In this document: positions 50,788 to 59,404 of the stretch, in pieces | Layout: each line of letters starts with the position of its first letter | Position numbering within the stretch: position 1 is the stretch's first letter | Assembly (NCBI GenBank): GCA_963699805.1 | Contig: CAVOVH010000001.1 | Span: 310,001 to 374,000, forward strand | Direction: 5' to 3' | DNA: 64,000 nucleotides | Source of the DNA: JAGTVG01 sp963699805 | Lineage (GTDB): Bacteria > Bacteroidota > Bacteroidia > Cytophagales > Cyclobacteriaceae | Translations under genes and position numbers: made by a program | The notes under the pieces: model-generated | Database searches by the model: none | What the model was told of the DNA's origin: nothing | What the model saw: the letters and a program-made list of their open reading frames with translations, nothing else

Positions 50788-51250
50788 TCTGGCAACTTTC
50801 ATACTCCTTTGCGTTTACATTATATTCCAATTCTTCAGGCAGGTCTTACGTCAATTTATTATCATTCTACATCTCCCGGAGAGGCCTCTATTTCGAAGTT
50901 CAATTGTTCCCGGACCCTGTCCCGGATTTGTTCCTGGATCTTCATGATTATTCTGAACCGGATTTGCAGATAGAGCCCGGAATAGATCCGGGGAGGCAAA
51001 CCTCTTCGGAGTTGAATCGTTCCCAGACCCTGTCCCGGACTTACGAGCGGTAAATTTTTTTCAGTATTCCGGGATATTCCTGCACTGATTTCAACTCCGT
51101 GATCCGGGCTCTTCCACCTCACAACTAGTTTGGACTTTCCTTCAAATAGAACTAGGTTGATTACGGAAATTGATTGATTTATTCGATCTTTGTTTTCACA
51201 GGATGATGATGTCAATGTAATTCATAATGTCTATTTTTTATTTAAATATT
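50788..51250. repeat. Intergenic region with diverged REP-like palindromes
   Basis: No convincing gene. Two diverged direct copies (about 50898-50928 and 51013-51043) share CGTTCCC.GACCCTGTCCCGGA. Palindromic pieces of the type TCCCGGA-N5-6-TCCGGGA appear at 50920-50940 and 50974-50994, with half sites near 51035 and 51075. A better copy of the same palindrome lies at 52247-52267. This fits a short dispersed repeat family in intergenic DNA. Confidence 0.5.
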
Positions 51251-52147
51251 ATGAAAAGATCCCTGGTATGGTGTTTCTTTTTTTACCTGCCTCAACTCTT
51301 GATGGCGCAGGGAGGAATGATCGACAGCATCAGAACGAAGTATGACACCATTTCCTATTGGACAAAAGGAGGGAATATTTCCCTGACCTTTCAACAGATC
51401 GGGCTCAAAAACTGGACGGCTGGAGGAAATGAATTGCTTGCCTTTAATCTTAATTTTAAAGGGTACGCCGAAAAGGAGATGGAGAGATATATCTGGTTCA
51501 ATCAGCTGGATCTGACTTACAGTCTTTCAAAGCAGGGCGAACAGAAATCGATACGGGCCAACAAGGATAACTGGAAGATCACGACCCGGCTAAACCGCAA
51601 GTTAGAGAACAACTGGTCGCTGACCTTGGCATTAATGGTGCAATCCCAGTTCGGTCCCCTTTATAAGGTGTCCATCGATAAAGATACGGAGGAAGAGATC
51701 ACCACCCTGACGAGTAATATTTTTTCCCCAGGATACTTCTGGCCCTCCTTTGGGTTTTTTTATGCAGCGGAAGATAAATTCAACATCTCTCTCTTGCCTT
51801 TAACCGGTAAGATCACCATCGTATTCGATGATTCTTTGTCAGCGGCTGGAGCTTTTGGAGTTGGGAAAGGAAATAATATCAGATCTGAAAATGGATTTGG
51901 AATTGATGCCAATTTAAAAATGGATGTCATGAAAAACATTTCTGTGGAATCGGAATTGTATACTTTTACACGGTATCAGAATGTGTTCCTGACAGACTTT
52001 CGCTGGGACTTTCTGATCAGATTTAAAGTGAATAAGTTATTTTCCGGCTTTTTCTCCAGTAATTTGATCTATGACAAGGATGTGGTGGATAAGATCCAGT
52101 TCAGGTACGCCATCAATATGGGTTTATCTTATGATATCAAAATTTAG
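51251..52147 (+). CDS. DUF3078 outer-membrane protein
   Basis: 298 residues from the ATG at 51251, chosen because it begins a good signal peptide (MKRSLVWCFFFYLPQLLMAQ); the frame from 51227 adds eight residues. The DUF3078 pattern is clear: GGNISLTFQQIGLKNWTAGG, then LDLTYSLSKQGE and WKITTRLNRKLENNW. Members are predicted outer-membrane barrels found mainly in Bacteroidota. Function unknown. Confidence 0.88.
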   Translation: MKRSLVWCFFFYLPQLLMAQGGMIDSIRTKYDTISYWTKGGNISLTFQQIGLKNWTAGGNELLAFNLNFKGYAEKEMERYIWFNQLDLTYSLSKQGEQKSIRANKDNWKITTRLNRKLENNWSLTLALMVQSQFGPLYKVSIDKDTEEEITTLTSNIFSPGYFWPSFGFFYAAEDKFNISLLPLTGKITIVFDDSLSAAGAFGVGKGNNIRSENGFGIDANLKMDVMKNISVESELYTFTRYQNVFLTDFRWDFLIRFKVNKLFSGFFSSNLIYDKDVVDKIQFRYAINMGLSYDIKI

Positions 52148-52246
52148 GATGAGTCATTCCTGATTTGTATAGGATTGGATTACAGATCCTGGTATTGATC
52201 CGGGGATGTAATCATCTATGGAATGGATGTATTCCCGAATCCCTGT

Positions 52247-52267
52247 CCCGGATTTATTCCGGGATCT
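52247..52267. repeat. REP-like palindrome
   Basis: TCCCGGA-TTTAT-TCCGGGA is a perfect 7-bp inverted repeat preceded by CCCTG. It is related to the diverged copies at 50.9-51.1 kb. It sits between the convergent DUF3078 and dnaX genes. No T tract follows, so it is not an obvious terminator. Confidence 0.6.
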
Positions 52268-52387
52268 TCCTGTATCTCTCTAAAAAACGATACTTCGAAT
52301 TTATATACAAATTGATTTTTAATGTGTGGAATAATAATATTTCAATTTATCTAAGGAATCTTAATTTCAAAATACAGATATGTTTAT

Positions 52388-54150
52388 CTAGAATTCCGTA
52401 TCCAACCCCAGTTTATTTTTCAGTTCGATCAAATTGGGATTTTTTTCAGCCAGGTAATTGAACTTATCCTTGTTGGTGTACATTTTCCGTGCGTTTGCTT
52501 GATCTTCGGATTTTATTCGGGTAATGATCCTGATCTGATCATTCTTTAATGTATTTCTAAGAAAACTGGTGAGAGTGACCTTGAATCTTTCAAGAATATC
52601 CTCTTCAAGGGTATTGTTGATATCAATGATGACCTGGGATTTTTCATCCAGTTCATAAGGTTTGATCATCAAGTTGAATTCATTGCTCCTCCTGGAAGAT
52701 TTCAGGGTTTCAGAGTATTGATCCCATGCTTTCTTAAGATCCTCCAGATTAAAAGGATTCTTACGATCCCCGGAGATGTATTCATCATTTTTCGGAGTAT
52801 CGTATTTCTGTTCCTTTTCTCCAGATTGCATTTTAAGATCCTGGACGGAGGGGATCCGGAGGATCCTTTTTGAATGCGTTTTTCGAACGGGTTCAAAGGT
52901 TTCAACAGATTCCTCAATGGTGATTTTTTCCGGCTCCGGTGCGGTTCTATTAGCAGGAGGCTCAGGGATCTCCCTGGTTTCCTGTTTTTTGATTGTTTTG
53001 GGCGCATTCTGAGTATGAGCCTGCTCAGGCTGTCCGGCTATACGTTTTTTTTTTCTTCTTCCCGCAGGGCTGGGATCTCAGAAACTTTCAAAACTGCATT
53101 CAGATGGGTCAGTTTCATCAGCATGATCTCCACATGCAGCCGCTGGTTATTGCTGCTTTTAAAATTCAGATCCGTCAGGTTGGTAATATTCAATGCCGAT
53201 AGTAAAAATGATTTACTGGCGAACTTACTCTGCTCCTGGTATTTTTTCCTGATCGCCTCCGATACTTCCAGCAATTCAAGAGTGGCTTTATCTTTACAGA
53301 CCAGCAGGTCTCGGAAATGTGCGGCCAATCCCATGATAAAATGTTGACCATCGAAACCTTTTTTCAAGATCTCATTGAAAGTGATTAAAGCTCCGGAAAG
53401 GTCTTCATTGATGAAATAATCAGTCAGTTTGAAATAATAATCATAATCCAGGATATGAAGATTTTCGGCGGTATCCTTATAGGTAATAAGGTTTCCCGAT
53501 GCATAAGTGAGGATCAGATCAAACAAAGAAAGGGCATCCCTCAAGGCTCCGTCCGCCTTCTGGGCGATCAGGTGAAGTGCTTCCGGTTCGGTCTTGATGT
53601 TTTCTTTTTTTGCAATTAAGGAGAGTCTTTCGGCTATATCTGAAATGTTGATCCGGTTAAAATCAAATATCTGGCATCTGGACAATATCGTGGGGATCAC
53701 CTTGTGTTTTTCTGTGGTGGCTAATATGAAAATGGCATAGGAGGGAGGTTCTTCCAGGGTTTTCAGGAAGGCATTGAAGGCAGAGGCCGATAGCATGTGC
53801 ACTTCATCGATGATATACACTTTGTATTTGCCATATTGCGGAGGGTACCGTACCTGGTCGATCAGGTTCCGGATGTCATCCACGGAATTATTGGAAGCGG
53901 CATCCAGTTCGTAGATATTCATGGCAGTGGAAGATCCCTCATTGCTGGGATTGAAACCATTGATCATATTGGCAACAATGCGTGCGCAGGTTGTTTTGCC
54001 TACTCCCCTGGGTCCGCAGAACAGGAGGGCCTGGGCAAGCTGGTCCTGTTCAATGGCATTTTTCAGGGTGGTGGTGATGTGATCCTGTCCGACCACTTCA
54101 TCAAAACCCCGGGGGCGGTATTTCCTTGCCGATACAATATAATTTCCCAT
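52388..54150 (-). CDS. dnaX: DNA polymerase III subunits tau and gamma, with internal -1 frameshift
   Basis: Start at 54150 (MGNYIVSARKYRPRGFDEVV); the open frame to 54189 adds 13 non-family residues. Clamp-loader motifs are present: Walker A GPRGVGKTTCARIV, DEVHMLSASAFNAFLKTLEEPP and TTEKHKVIPTILSRCQ. The zero frame stops at 53038 after EEEKKNV, giving a 370-residue gamma form. A -1 shift on the A10 run at 53045-53054 continues with KKKRIAGQPEQ and runs without a stop to 52388, giving a tau form of ~587 residues. The usual zinc-binding Cys cluster between Walker A and ELDAASNNSVDDI is missing. The C-terminal tail (LIELKNKLGLDTEF) resembles tau tails of Bacteroidota. Confidence 0.88.
53045..53054 (-). 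promoter_or_regulatory. dnaX slippery A10 tract (frameshift or transcript-slippage site)
   Basis: On the coding strand the frame reads GAA AAA AAA AAC GTA TAG, containing the heptamer A AAA AAC two codons before a stop. About 13 nt after the tract AGCCT-GAGC-AGGCT can form a small hairpin. A -1 shift keeps the tau frame open for ~215 further codons. Known parallels are dnaX of E. coli (-1 ribosomal shift) and Thermus (transcript slippage). Confidence 0.65.
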
Positions 54151-54613
54151 ATTCCGAAGATAAGCATTACAAAAATAAACACCAGTCAATGATAATAAAA
54201 ATTAACCCGGATTATTGAGGGATTATTTTCGGATGAGCATTGGATATTTTTAAAACAGATCCAGTTTGATATAATGGTAATTCCAAAGCCATCATTCCTG
54301 GAGTTCGATGATAGAAAGAACTGTTAAGAATCTGTATGAGATTGATACGGTTTCCTACTGACTTAAAGATTTAATAATCGGAAGAATGAATAAATACCAA
54401 CAGATACTTCAAGTACCTACCAATAACAAGTTTTTGTATCTCATATATAATCAATGAATTATCATTTTTTAAGCCCTGTCATCCATGGCATGATCCATTC
54501 ACCATATGGAGTAATGACAGCCATCCTGAAGTCGTCATCCCTGAATTCCGATCGAAGAGAGGGGTCAGTCACCAGGGGGAGCTTTACCGCGACCATACGT
54601 TCATTGCCTTTCC
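54151..54613. other. Intergenic, nothing coding recognised
   Basis: 463 bp upstream of dnaX (its promoter must lie here) and before the repeat array. The last ~130 bp become GC-richer and partly resemble the adjoining repeat unit near GAATCTCGTCGTCCC, so may be a diverged flank of it. No RNA gene or ORF is supported. Confidence 0.5.
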
Positions 54614-55263
54614 TGAATCTCGTCGTCCCTCCTCGATTTCGACCCCTCCGGGATTCTCATCCCCGCTAAATAAAAAAAGGCCCAACGGCCTTCATTCAGT
54701 CATTCATTCATTCAAAAATCAATCATTGATTTTGTGGAGCCGCGGGGATTACTCATACCCACAAGCATGCACACAAGGCCTTCGTGAATCTCGTCGTCCC
54801 TCCTCGATTTCGACCCCTCCGGGATTCTCATCCCCGCTAAATAAAAAAAGGCCCAACGGCCTTCATTCAGTCATTCGTTCATTCAAAAATCAATCATTGA
54901 TTTTGTGGAGCCGCGGGGATTACTCATACCCACAAGCATGCACACAAGGCCTTCGTGAATCTCGTCGTCCCTCCTCGATTTCGACCCCTCCGGGATTCTC
55001 ATCCCCGCTAAATAAAAAAAGGCCCAACGGCCTTCATTCAGTCATTCGTTCATTCAAAAATCAATCATTGATTTTGTGGAGCCGCGGGGATTACTCATAC
55101 CCACAAGCATGCACACAAGGCCTTCGTGAATCTCGTCGTCCCTCCTCGATTTCGACCCCTCCGGGATTCTCATCCCCGCTAAATAAAAAAAGGCCCAACG
55201 GCCTTCATTCAGTCATTCATTCATTCAAAAATCAATCATTGATTTTGTGGAGCCGCGGGGATT
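54614..55263 (-). repeat. 171-bp tandem repeat array derived from the 3' end of tmRNA
   Basis: About 3.8 near-identical copies with an exact period of 171 bp; the anchor GATTTTGTGGAGCCGCGGGG starts at 54728, 54899, 55070 and 55241. The last copy is the true 3' end of tmRNA. Read on the minus strand each unit holds the tmRNA 3' terminus AATCCCCGCGGCTCCA, a ~40-nt AT-rich spacer with AATGA repeats, a terminator, and a ~97-nt segment opening with GCGGGGAT and closing with ATCCCCGC, so it can fold back. Copies differ only at isolated bases (for example ATTCATTCATT versus ATTCGTTCATT). 171 is a multiple of three, which creates a spurious long ORF. Confidence 0.92.
55185..55205 (-). terminator. tmRNA terminator
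   Basis: On the minus strand AAGGCC-GTTG-GGCCTT runs into seven T, about 43 nt past the mature tmRNA end. The same terminator recurs every 171 bp at 55014-55034, 54843-54863 and 54672-54692 within the repeat array. Confidence 0.88.
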
Positions 55264-55608
55264 CGAACCCCGGTCCAGATAAGGAAACCGAAATGCTTTC
55301 TACATGCTTAGTCTGATTTGGATTGTCAGGAAATCCCATGGTATCAGTCTCACCAATAAAATTTCCTTATCTGCGATCGTATTCGCCATTGCATCACAGA
55401 CCTGCAATTGCTAGCACTGTTGATCGATGCCTCATTGCCAATTTGACAGTACGGCAGATTGACGAGACATAGCGGCCTTTATTTAGGCAGCTAAGGCGTA
55501 ATTATATTCGCCGTTTATTTTGATGAAAGTTTTTTTTAACAGGTAATACTTCCAACACCCGGCATGCTTACACTCGACTTACACCTACTGTCAAATCCAG
55601 TCGGCCCC
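55248..55608 (-). ncRNA. ssrA: Transfer-messenger RNA (tmRNA)
   Basis: 361 nt on the minus strand. The 5' end GGGGCCGACTGGATTTGACAG pairs its first six bases with GGCTCC at the 3' end to form the acceptor stem (one G-U). The T-arm reads CCGGGGTTCGAATCCCCG. The tag frame (55515-55483) encodes NGEYNYALAA and then TAA, a typical proteolysis tag ending ALAA. CCA is not encoded (CAA follows). With SmpB it rescues stalled ribosomes. Its 3' end is the seed of the repeat array downstream. Confidence 0.96.
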
Positions 55609-55628
55609 GTCGTCCTGATTTATAAACG

Positions 55629-55636
55629 TAAAGATA
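55629..55636 (-). promoter_or_regulatory. tmRNA promoter -7 box
   Basis: On the minus strand TATCTTTA, a TAnnTTTG variant with final A, lies 21 nt upstream of the mature 5' end. This leaves a short 5' leader for processing. Confidence 0.5.
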
Positions 55637-55851
55637 CGGTAAAAGTTGATCCCGGGAAAATGAATCCAAATATTTACTGTTTTATTTGTTTCTGCCAAAA
55701 TATAGGTAGATCCAGGAGAGAAAGTTACTCGAATAGTCTCCCTGGTATGAAAATATATCATCGAACTCTTCTTCAATGTGAATTAAAATAAAATAAATCA
55801 ACTTATAATTCTTTTGCGATTACCTTTATAGGAAATATCAAATACTTACGA

Positions 55852-57327
55852 ATGCAATTTGACGTAATCAGGAAGGATATAAAATTTTACCCGGATGCTA
55901 CCAGGGTTATCGCACGATTTCTTTATACAAATGATCAAAGGGCTTTACATATCATTAATTCTGTGCTCAATATGTCTGAAAGTGAAGCTTCCTTTACAAT
56001 AAACCAAATCCTGCGGGATTATTCAACACGGCATAGAAATATCTCTAAAATTTTCGAAAAGCATTTTAAAAAAATTGCCTACTTGTTCCAGCAGCTAAAC
56101 ATTGATCCTGATGTTCTAGGTCTCCCTCAGAAAATACTTATTGGTTCCTTTTTTACAATGGAATATTCAATTGAATCAGCTGCTTTTTTTAATCCTTCCA
56201 TTGTTGAACATCCCGATCAGTCTGACACTGGTACTGGATGAAAAAAGAGTAATCATAAGTTTCAGGGCTACAGGAGAAGGACATATTTCGTCGATCGTTT
56301 TTCGAACGGGTATTCTTGATAAAAATAACAATCTTACTGTCGAACCTGTCGGCAAAATGCTGGAAGAAGCTGAACATATCCGGCGGCATGTCTACGATAA
56401 AGAATCTTTCAGACAGCAAGCTGAATGAAATGCGTGATTTTCATCCAATTAATTCATCAGGCTTAATATTGGATAAACTAAAGGATGAATTTACTTATGG
56501 CGAACTCTGGAGATGCATTGAAGAGACAAGAAAAAGTCACCGACTTGCTACCGATAAAGAGATACTTTTTAATCAGATCACCTGGTTGGCTTCATCGCAT
56601 TACGAACTTGAATTTTCACTGGACACAAATATTTCCGAAAGGGTTATTTTCCCTGTTTCGACAAAATGAAAGAAATGGAATTGAAGATGCCCGTTTCGTT
56701 AAGTTTATGGATGATAATGGTAAATCCATTTATTATGCAACCTATACAGCATATGATGGCATCACCATATTGCCCAAGATGCTAGACACCAGGGATTTTT
56801 ATCACTTCAGGATATTGCCTGTTCACGGGGAAATTGCCCAGAACAAGGGAATGGCAATGTTTCCAAGAAAAGTTAATGGAAAATATGCGATGCTTTGCCG
56901 GTTGGATGGATTTAATAATTATATAGCCTTTTCCGATAACATTACTATATGGCGTGAGGCTAAATTATTACAGCAACCTAAATTTCCGTGGGAATTCATT
57001 CAAATAGGGAATTGTGGCTCACCCATAGAAACCGATGAGGGTTGGCTGGTAATAACGCATGGGGTAGGCCCTATGCGGAAATATGTTCTGGGAGCATCTC
57101 TGTTCGATCTTCATAATCCTGAGAAAGAAATTGGAAGGTTGAAATCACCGTTATTAATGCCAAATAGTGAAGAAAGGGAGGGATATGTGCCCAATGTTGT
57201 TTATTCTTGCGGATCTATTATTCATAATAAAGATTTGATCATACCCTACGCCATGTCTGATTATGCCTCTACCTACGCTACCGTTAATTTACGGGAACTT
57301 CTGAATGAGTTGAAAAACTCAAAATAG
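55852..57327 (+). pseudogene. GH130-like glycoside phosphorylase/glycosidase, frame-broken
   Basis: Four overlapping pieces rebuild ~490 residues: MQFDVIRKDIKFYPDATRVI, FTMEYSIESAAFFNPSIVEH, VIISFRATGEGHISSIVFRT, then NGIEDARFVKFMDD, YYATYTAYDG, GMAMFPRKVNGKYAMLCRLDG, GNCGSPIETDEGWLVITHGVGPM and LIIPYAMSDYASTYA. The GIEDAR and GCGSP-like motifs fit the five-bladed GH130 family (mannoside phosphorylases and relatives). Three single extra bases, near 56226, 56418 and 56655, explain the breaks. It is the first of four carbohydrate genes in this stretch; an osmolyte-related role is inferred from the neighbours. Confidence 0.75.
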
Positions 57328-57766
57328 TATCGGTGGCATTGAATGGGACTTCATTTCCAATAATTTCATTCCATAAAAATTTGTCCGGATAAATAGAGTG
57401 GATAAGATGATGCATTTACCTAACTAATGCGTGAACGATAAATCTTATTTCAAAAAATGCTTCTATTCTCAAACAATAAATTTGTAAAGTATGACGTGAC
57501 ATGAAAGTGTTTTTGAGATTTGCCACTCAATGTATGATAAATAATGAGACCAAGAGCGGCCATCAGCAAAAGAGGATAATTCCCCTTAATCTTTTAATAA
57601 CGGATTAGTATCAACTTGACCAAGTACGGATTTTATGATCAGGATGGGCGATTTAGTGTCGGTCAATAATAAAATCATCAGGAAATAATCGCGGCCAAGT
57701 TTTCTGAGGTTAAAGACATACTTTCTCAATGGCACCAATCAATAAAATACAACTCATATTTCAAAA

Positions 57767-57833
57767 AGTGTGAATAATGTAAAAGATACCCGTAAATGTG
57801 TAATACTTATCATAATCAGAGCACATAACTTTA
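57767..57833 (+). promoter_or_regulatory. Two-part regulatory element, copy 1
   Basis: AGTGTGAATAATGTAA starts at 57767, TGTGTAAT starts at 57797 (30 bp on), and TAACTTTA (-7 box of TAnnTTTr type) starts at 57826 (29 bp on). Spacing is identical to the other three copies. No -33 element is visible, which suggests activator dependence. Confidence 0.65.
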
Positions 57834-57989
57834 TACTAATTCGTTTCTCACAATTAACTTAATAAAATTATTCGCAATATTGATAAAGACCATTGGCCTG
57901 AAACATACTCCCATTCTTTTAATCATTCTACTTCCTAATGGAGAGGATTTATGGGAGTAAACACTGAAGAAGTTCCGTATTAATTAACC

Positions 57990-58070
57990 ATGCTTGAAAA
58001 TATAATTAGGCTTAAAGAATGGATCGAAAACTATACATCACACGATAAAAAACATTTTAAATATCTATAA
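57990..58070 (+). CDS. Possible 26-residue leader peptide
   Basis: ATG to TAA encoding MLENIIRLKEWIENYTSHDK plus six residues. It stops 1 bp before the ATG of the membrane protein gene, the geometry of translational coupling. No family is known and chance cannot be excluded. Confidence 0.25.
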   Translation: MLENIIRLKEWIENYTSHDKKHFKYL

Positions 58071-58071
58071 C

Positions 58072-58290
58072 ATGAAAAAAACATTGGGCATTATTCTTAT
58101 CGTAATTGGAATAATTATGATAGCATATACTGGATTCAATTTTGTAACTACTGAAAAAGTGGTTGATTTAGGCCCGATTCAAATAAACAAAGAAAAGAAT
58201 CACATAGTCCAATGGCCACCTATCGTCGGTGCAGTGCTGCTTCTTGGAGGTACATTGATAATTTTCACTGATAAAAAGGTGCACATTTAA
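58072..58290 (+). CDS. Small membrane protein (two TM segments)
   Basis: 72 residues with two hydrophobic segments (about 4-24 and 48-66), separated by a polar stretch TTEKVVDLGPIQINKEKNH. The pattern KKTLGIILIVIGIIMIAY..F resembles DUF3185-like small membrane proteins often found near stress genes in Bacteroidota. It ends 32 bp before a strong terminator and is preceded by regulatory element copy 1. Confidence 0.7.
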   Translation: MKKTLGIILIVIGIIMIAYTGFNFVTTEKVVDLGPIQINKEKNHIVQWPPIVGAVLLLGGTLIIFTDKKVHI

Positions 58291-58322
58291 TTAATTTTAA
58301 ACCAAACAAGCACATTTCAAGG

Positions 58323-58350
58323 AAGGCTGTCTCAAAAACAGCCTTTTTTT
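58323..58350 (+). terminator. Rho-independent terminator
   Basis: AAGGCTGT-CTCAAAA-ACAGCCTT followed by a T tract, 32 bp after the 72-residue protein gene. An identical hairpin recurs 601 bp downstream. Confidence 0.9.
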
Positions 58351-58484
58351 AGTTTTATAGGTGCAAAGATAAAGGTACCATTGCACCCAGTTCCGCACAA
58401 GATTTTGTATCCTTTACTATGCAGATAAACAATAAAAGTAAGTGGGTATTTACGTCTTACAACAAATATTCAAATCGGGTAAGA

Positions 58485-58551
58485 TGTGTGAATTATGTAA
58501 CTAATATCATTAAGTGTGTAACATTTCCTTGAAATATAGGACTCACCTTTG
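58485..58551 (+). promoter_or_regulatory. Two-part regulatory element, copy 2
   Basis: TGTGTGAATTATGTAACT starts at 58485, TGTGTAAC at 58515, and CACCTTTG (a -7 box with C for T) at 58544. Spacings are 30 and 29 bp. It lies 86 bp upstream of the 61-residue membrane protein gene. Confidence 0.65.
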
Positions 58552-58636
58552 TAATGTGAAAATTGATTCATATGCCTCCTGCAAATCGTAGGAATTAAAA
58601 TTTAAAAAAAAACAAATATCAAATTAGCATACAATC

Positions 58637-58822
58637 ATGGGAAATTTTCTTTATGCCACAACAGTAATTCTATTCTTCGGATGGGCGATTGTATTTTTTG
58701 GATACGGCAGCGAAGGTATCATACGCATTCTTCTTGTTTTTGCCATTGTTATAATACTTTTTAGGCTTCTTCAGGAGATAGGGTTCTTCAGGGGAAAGGA
58801 GTCTTTTAAAATATTCCCTTGA
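58637..58822 (+). CDS. Lmo0937-family small membrane protein, copy A
   Basis: 61 residues: MGNFLYATTVILFFGWAIVF, then GIIRILLVFAIVIILFRLL, two membrane segments joined by a short Gly-rich turn. This matches the Lmo0937 family of small membrane proteins. A paralogue lies ~570 bp downstream in the same arrangement. Probably stress-induced through element copy 2. Confidence 0.8.
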   Translation: MGNFLYATTVILFFGWAIVFFGYGSEGIIRILLVFAIVIILFRLLQEIGFFRGKESFKIFP

Positions 58823-58923
58823 ATAAAGATCATTATTTAAAAATAAAATAGAGAACTCAGAAAGGTAACTCAAATTGATTAATTCCTAATAGTAATTTTA
58901 AACCAAACAAGCACATTCCAAAG

Positions 58924-58951
58924 AAGGCTGTCTCAAAAACAGCCTTTTTTT
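58924..58951 (+). terminator. Rho-independent terminator (duplicate)
   Basis: Same hairpin as at 58323 (AAGGCTGT-CTCAAAA-ACAGCCTT plus T tract), 102 bp after the copy A stop. It belongs to a ~600-bp tandem duplication whose flanking TAATTTTAAACCAAACAAGC also recurs (58292 and 58893). Confidence 0.9.
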
Positions 58952-59087
58952 AGTTATAAAGGTGCAAAGATAACGGTGCCACAGCTCCAAAATCCTCATA
59001 ATGATTATTCTATCTTATATTCTGCAGATAAATAATGGAGGCAAGTTGGTATTTATTTTATGCAACATCTATTCAAAACTGGCAAAA

Positions 59088-59154
59088 TGTGTGAATGATG
59101 TAACTCTTACCCTGAATTGTGTAATGCTTTCTGCCATCATATGAATTACTTTTA
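59088..59154 (+). promoter_or_regulatory. Two-part regulatory element, copy 3
   Basis: TGTGTGAATGATGTAACT starts at 59088, TGTGTAAT at 59118, and TACTTTTA at 59147, with the same 30 and 29 bp spacings. It lies 49 bp before the second Lmo0937-type gene. Confidence 0.65.
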
Positions 59155-59202
59155 TTCGAATTATTGAACTGTTTTTTAGTGGTTCAAATAAAAAAGAATG
59201 TC

Positions 59203-59364
59203 ATGAAAAATTTACTATACGTCATCGCTGGATTACTGATCGTAATTTGGGCGATTGTTTTTTTAAGTTTTAACTCATCCGGGATGGTTCATTTTCTTCT
59301 TTTAATTGCAGGATTTATCATACTTATCAGAATTGTTTTTGGCAGGCAATTATCAGGCAAATAA
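59203..59364 (+). CDS. Lmo0937-family small membrane protein, copy B
   Basis: 53 residues from the ATG at 59203 (MKNLLYVIAGLLIVIWAIVF, then SSGMVHFLLLIAGFIILIRI). The longer frame from 59164 is rejected because it begins next to the promoter and adds polar residues. Same two-segment layout as copy A. The SPFH gene follows after 40 bp and is probably co-transcribed. Confidence 0.8.
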   Translation: MKNLLYVIAGLLIVIWAIVFLSFNSSGMVHFLLLIAGFIILIRIVFGRQLSGK

Positions 59365-59404
59365 TCGCTATTAATAATTGATGCTTAATAAAAATATAAT
59401 CGAA

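Larger units (their letters stand above)
57328..58071. other. Long AT-rich intergenic region with one regulatory element
   Basis: 744 bp. No intact gene is seen on either strand in the first ~430 bp. The conserved two-part element lies at 57767-57833. The ~230 bp after it form a long leader before the 72-residue membrane protein, holding one possible short ORF (57990-58070). Confidence 0.5.

Noticed and set aside
50862..51215. A 117-residue minus-strand ORF
   Set aside because: It runs through the REP-like palindromes, has no recognisable domain and no promoter or start context.
52702..53007. A 101-residue minus-strand ORF after the dnaX gamma stop
   Set aside because: It is the zero-frame read-through beyond the stop; the neighbouring -1 frame gives the real tau continuation, with an acceptable linker and tail.
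54614..55263. CRISPR array
   Set aside because: The repeats are 171 bp with no distinct spacers and no cas genes nearby; the unit is explained by tmRNA 3' end duplication.
54726..55316. A 196-residue plus-strand ORF with three repeats of WSRGDYSYPQACTQGL
   Set aside because: It is antisense to the tmRNA 3' end and its tandem copies. It stays open only because the period (171) is a multiple of three, and its end (WSRGDSNPGP) is the well-known false peptide from reading a T-arm backwards.
55564..55791. A 75-residue plus-strand ORF over the tmRNA 5' end
   Set aside because: It is antisense to tmRNA and its promoter and has no protein-like features.
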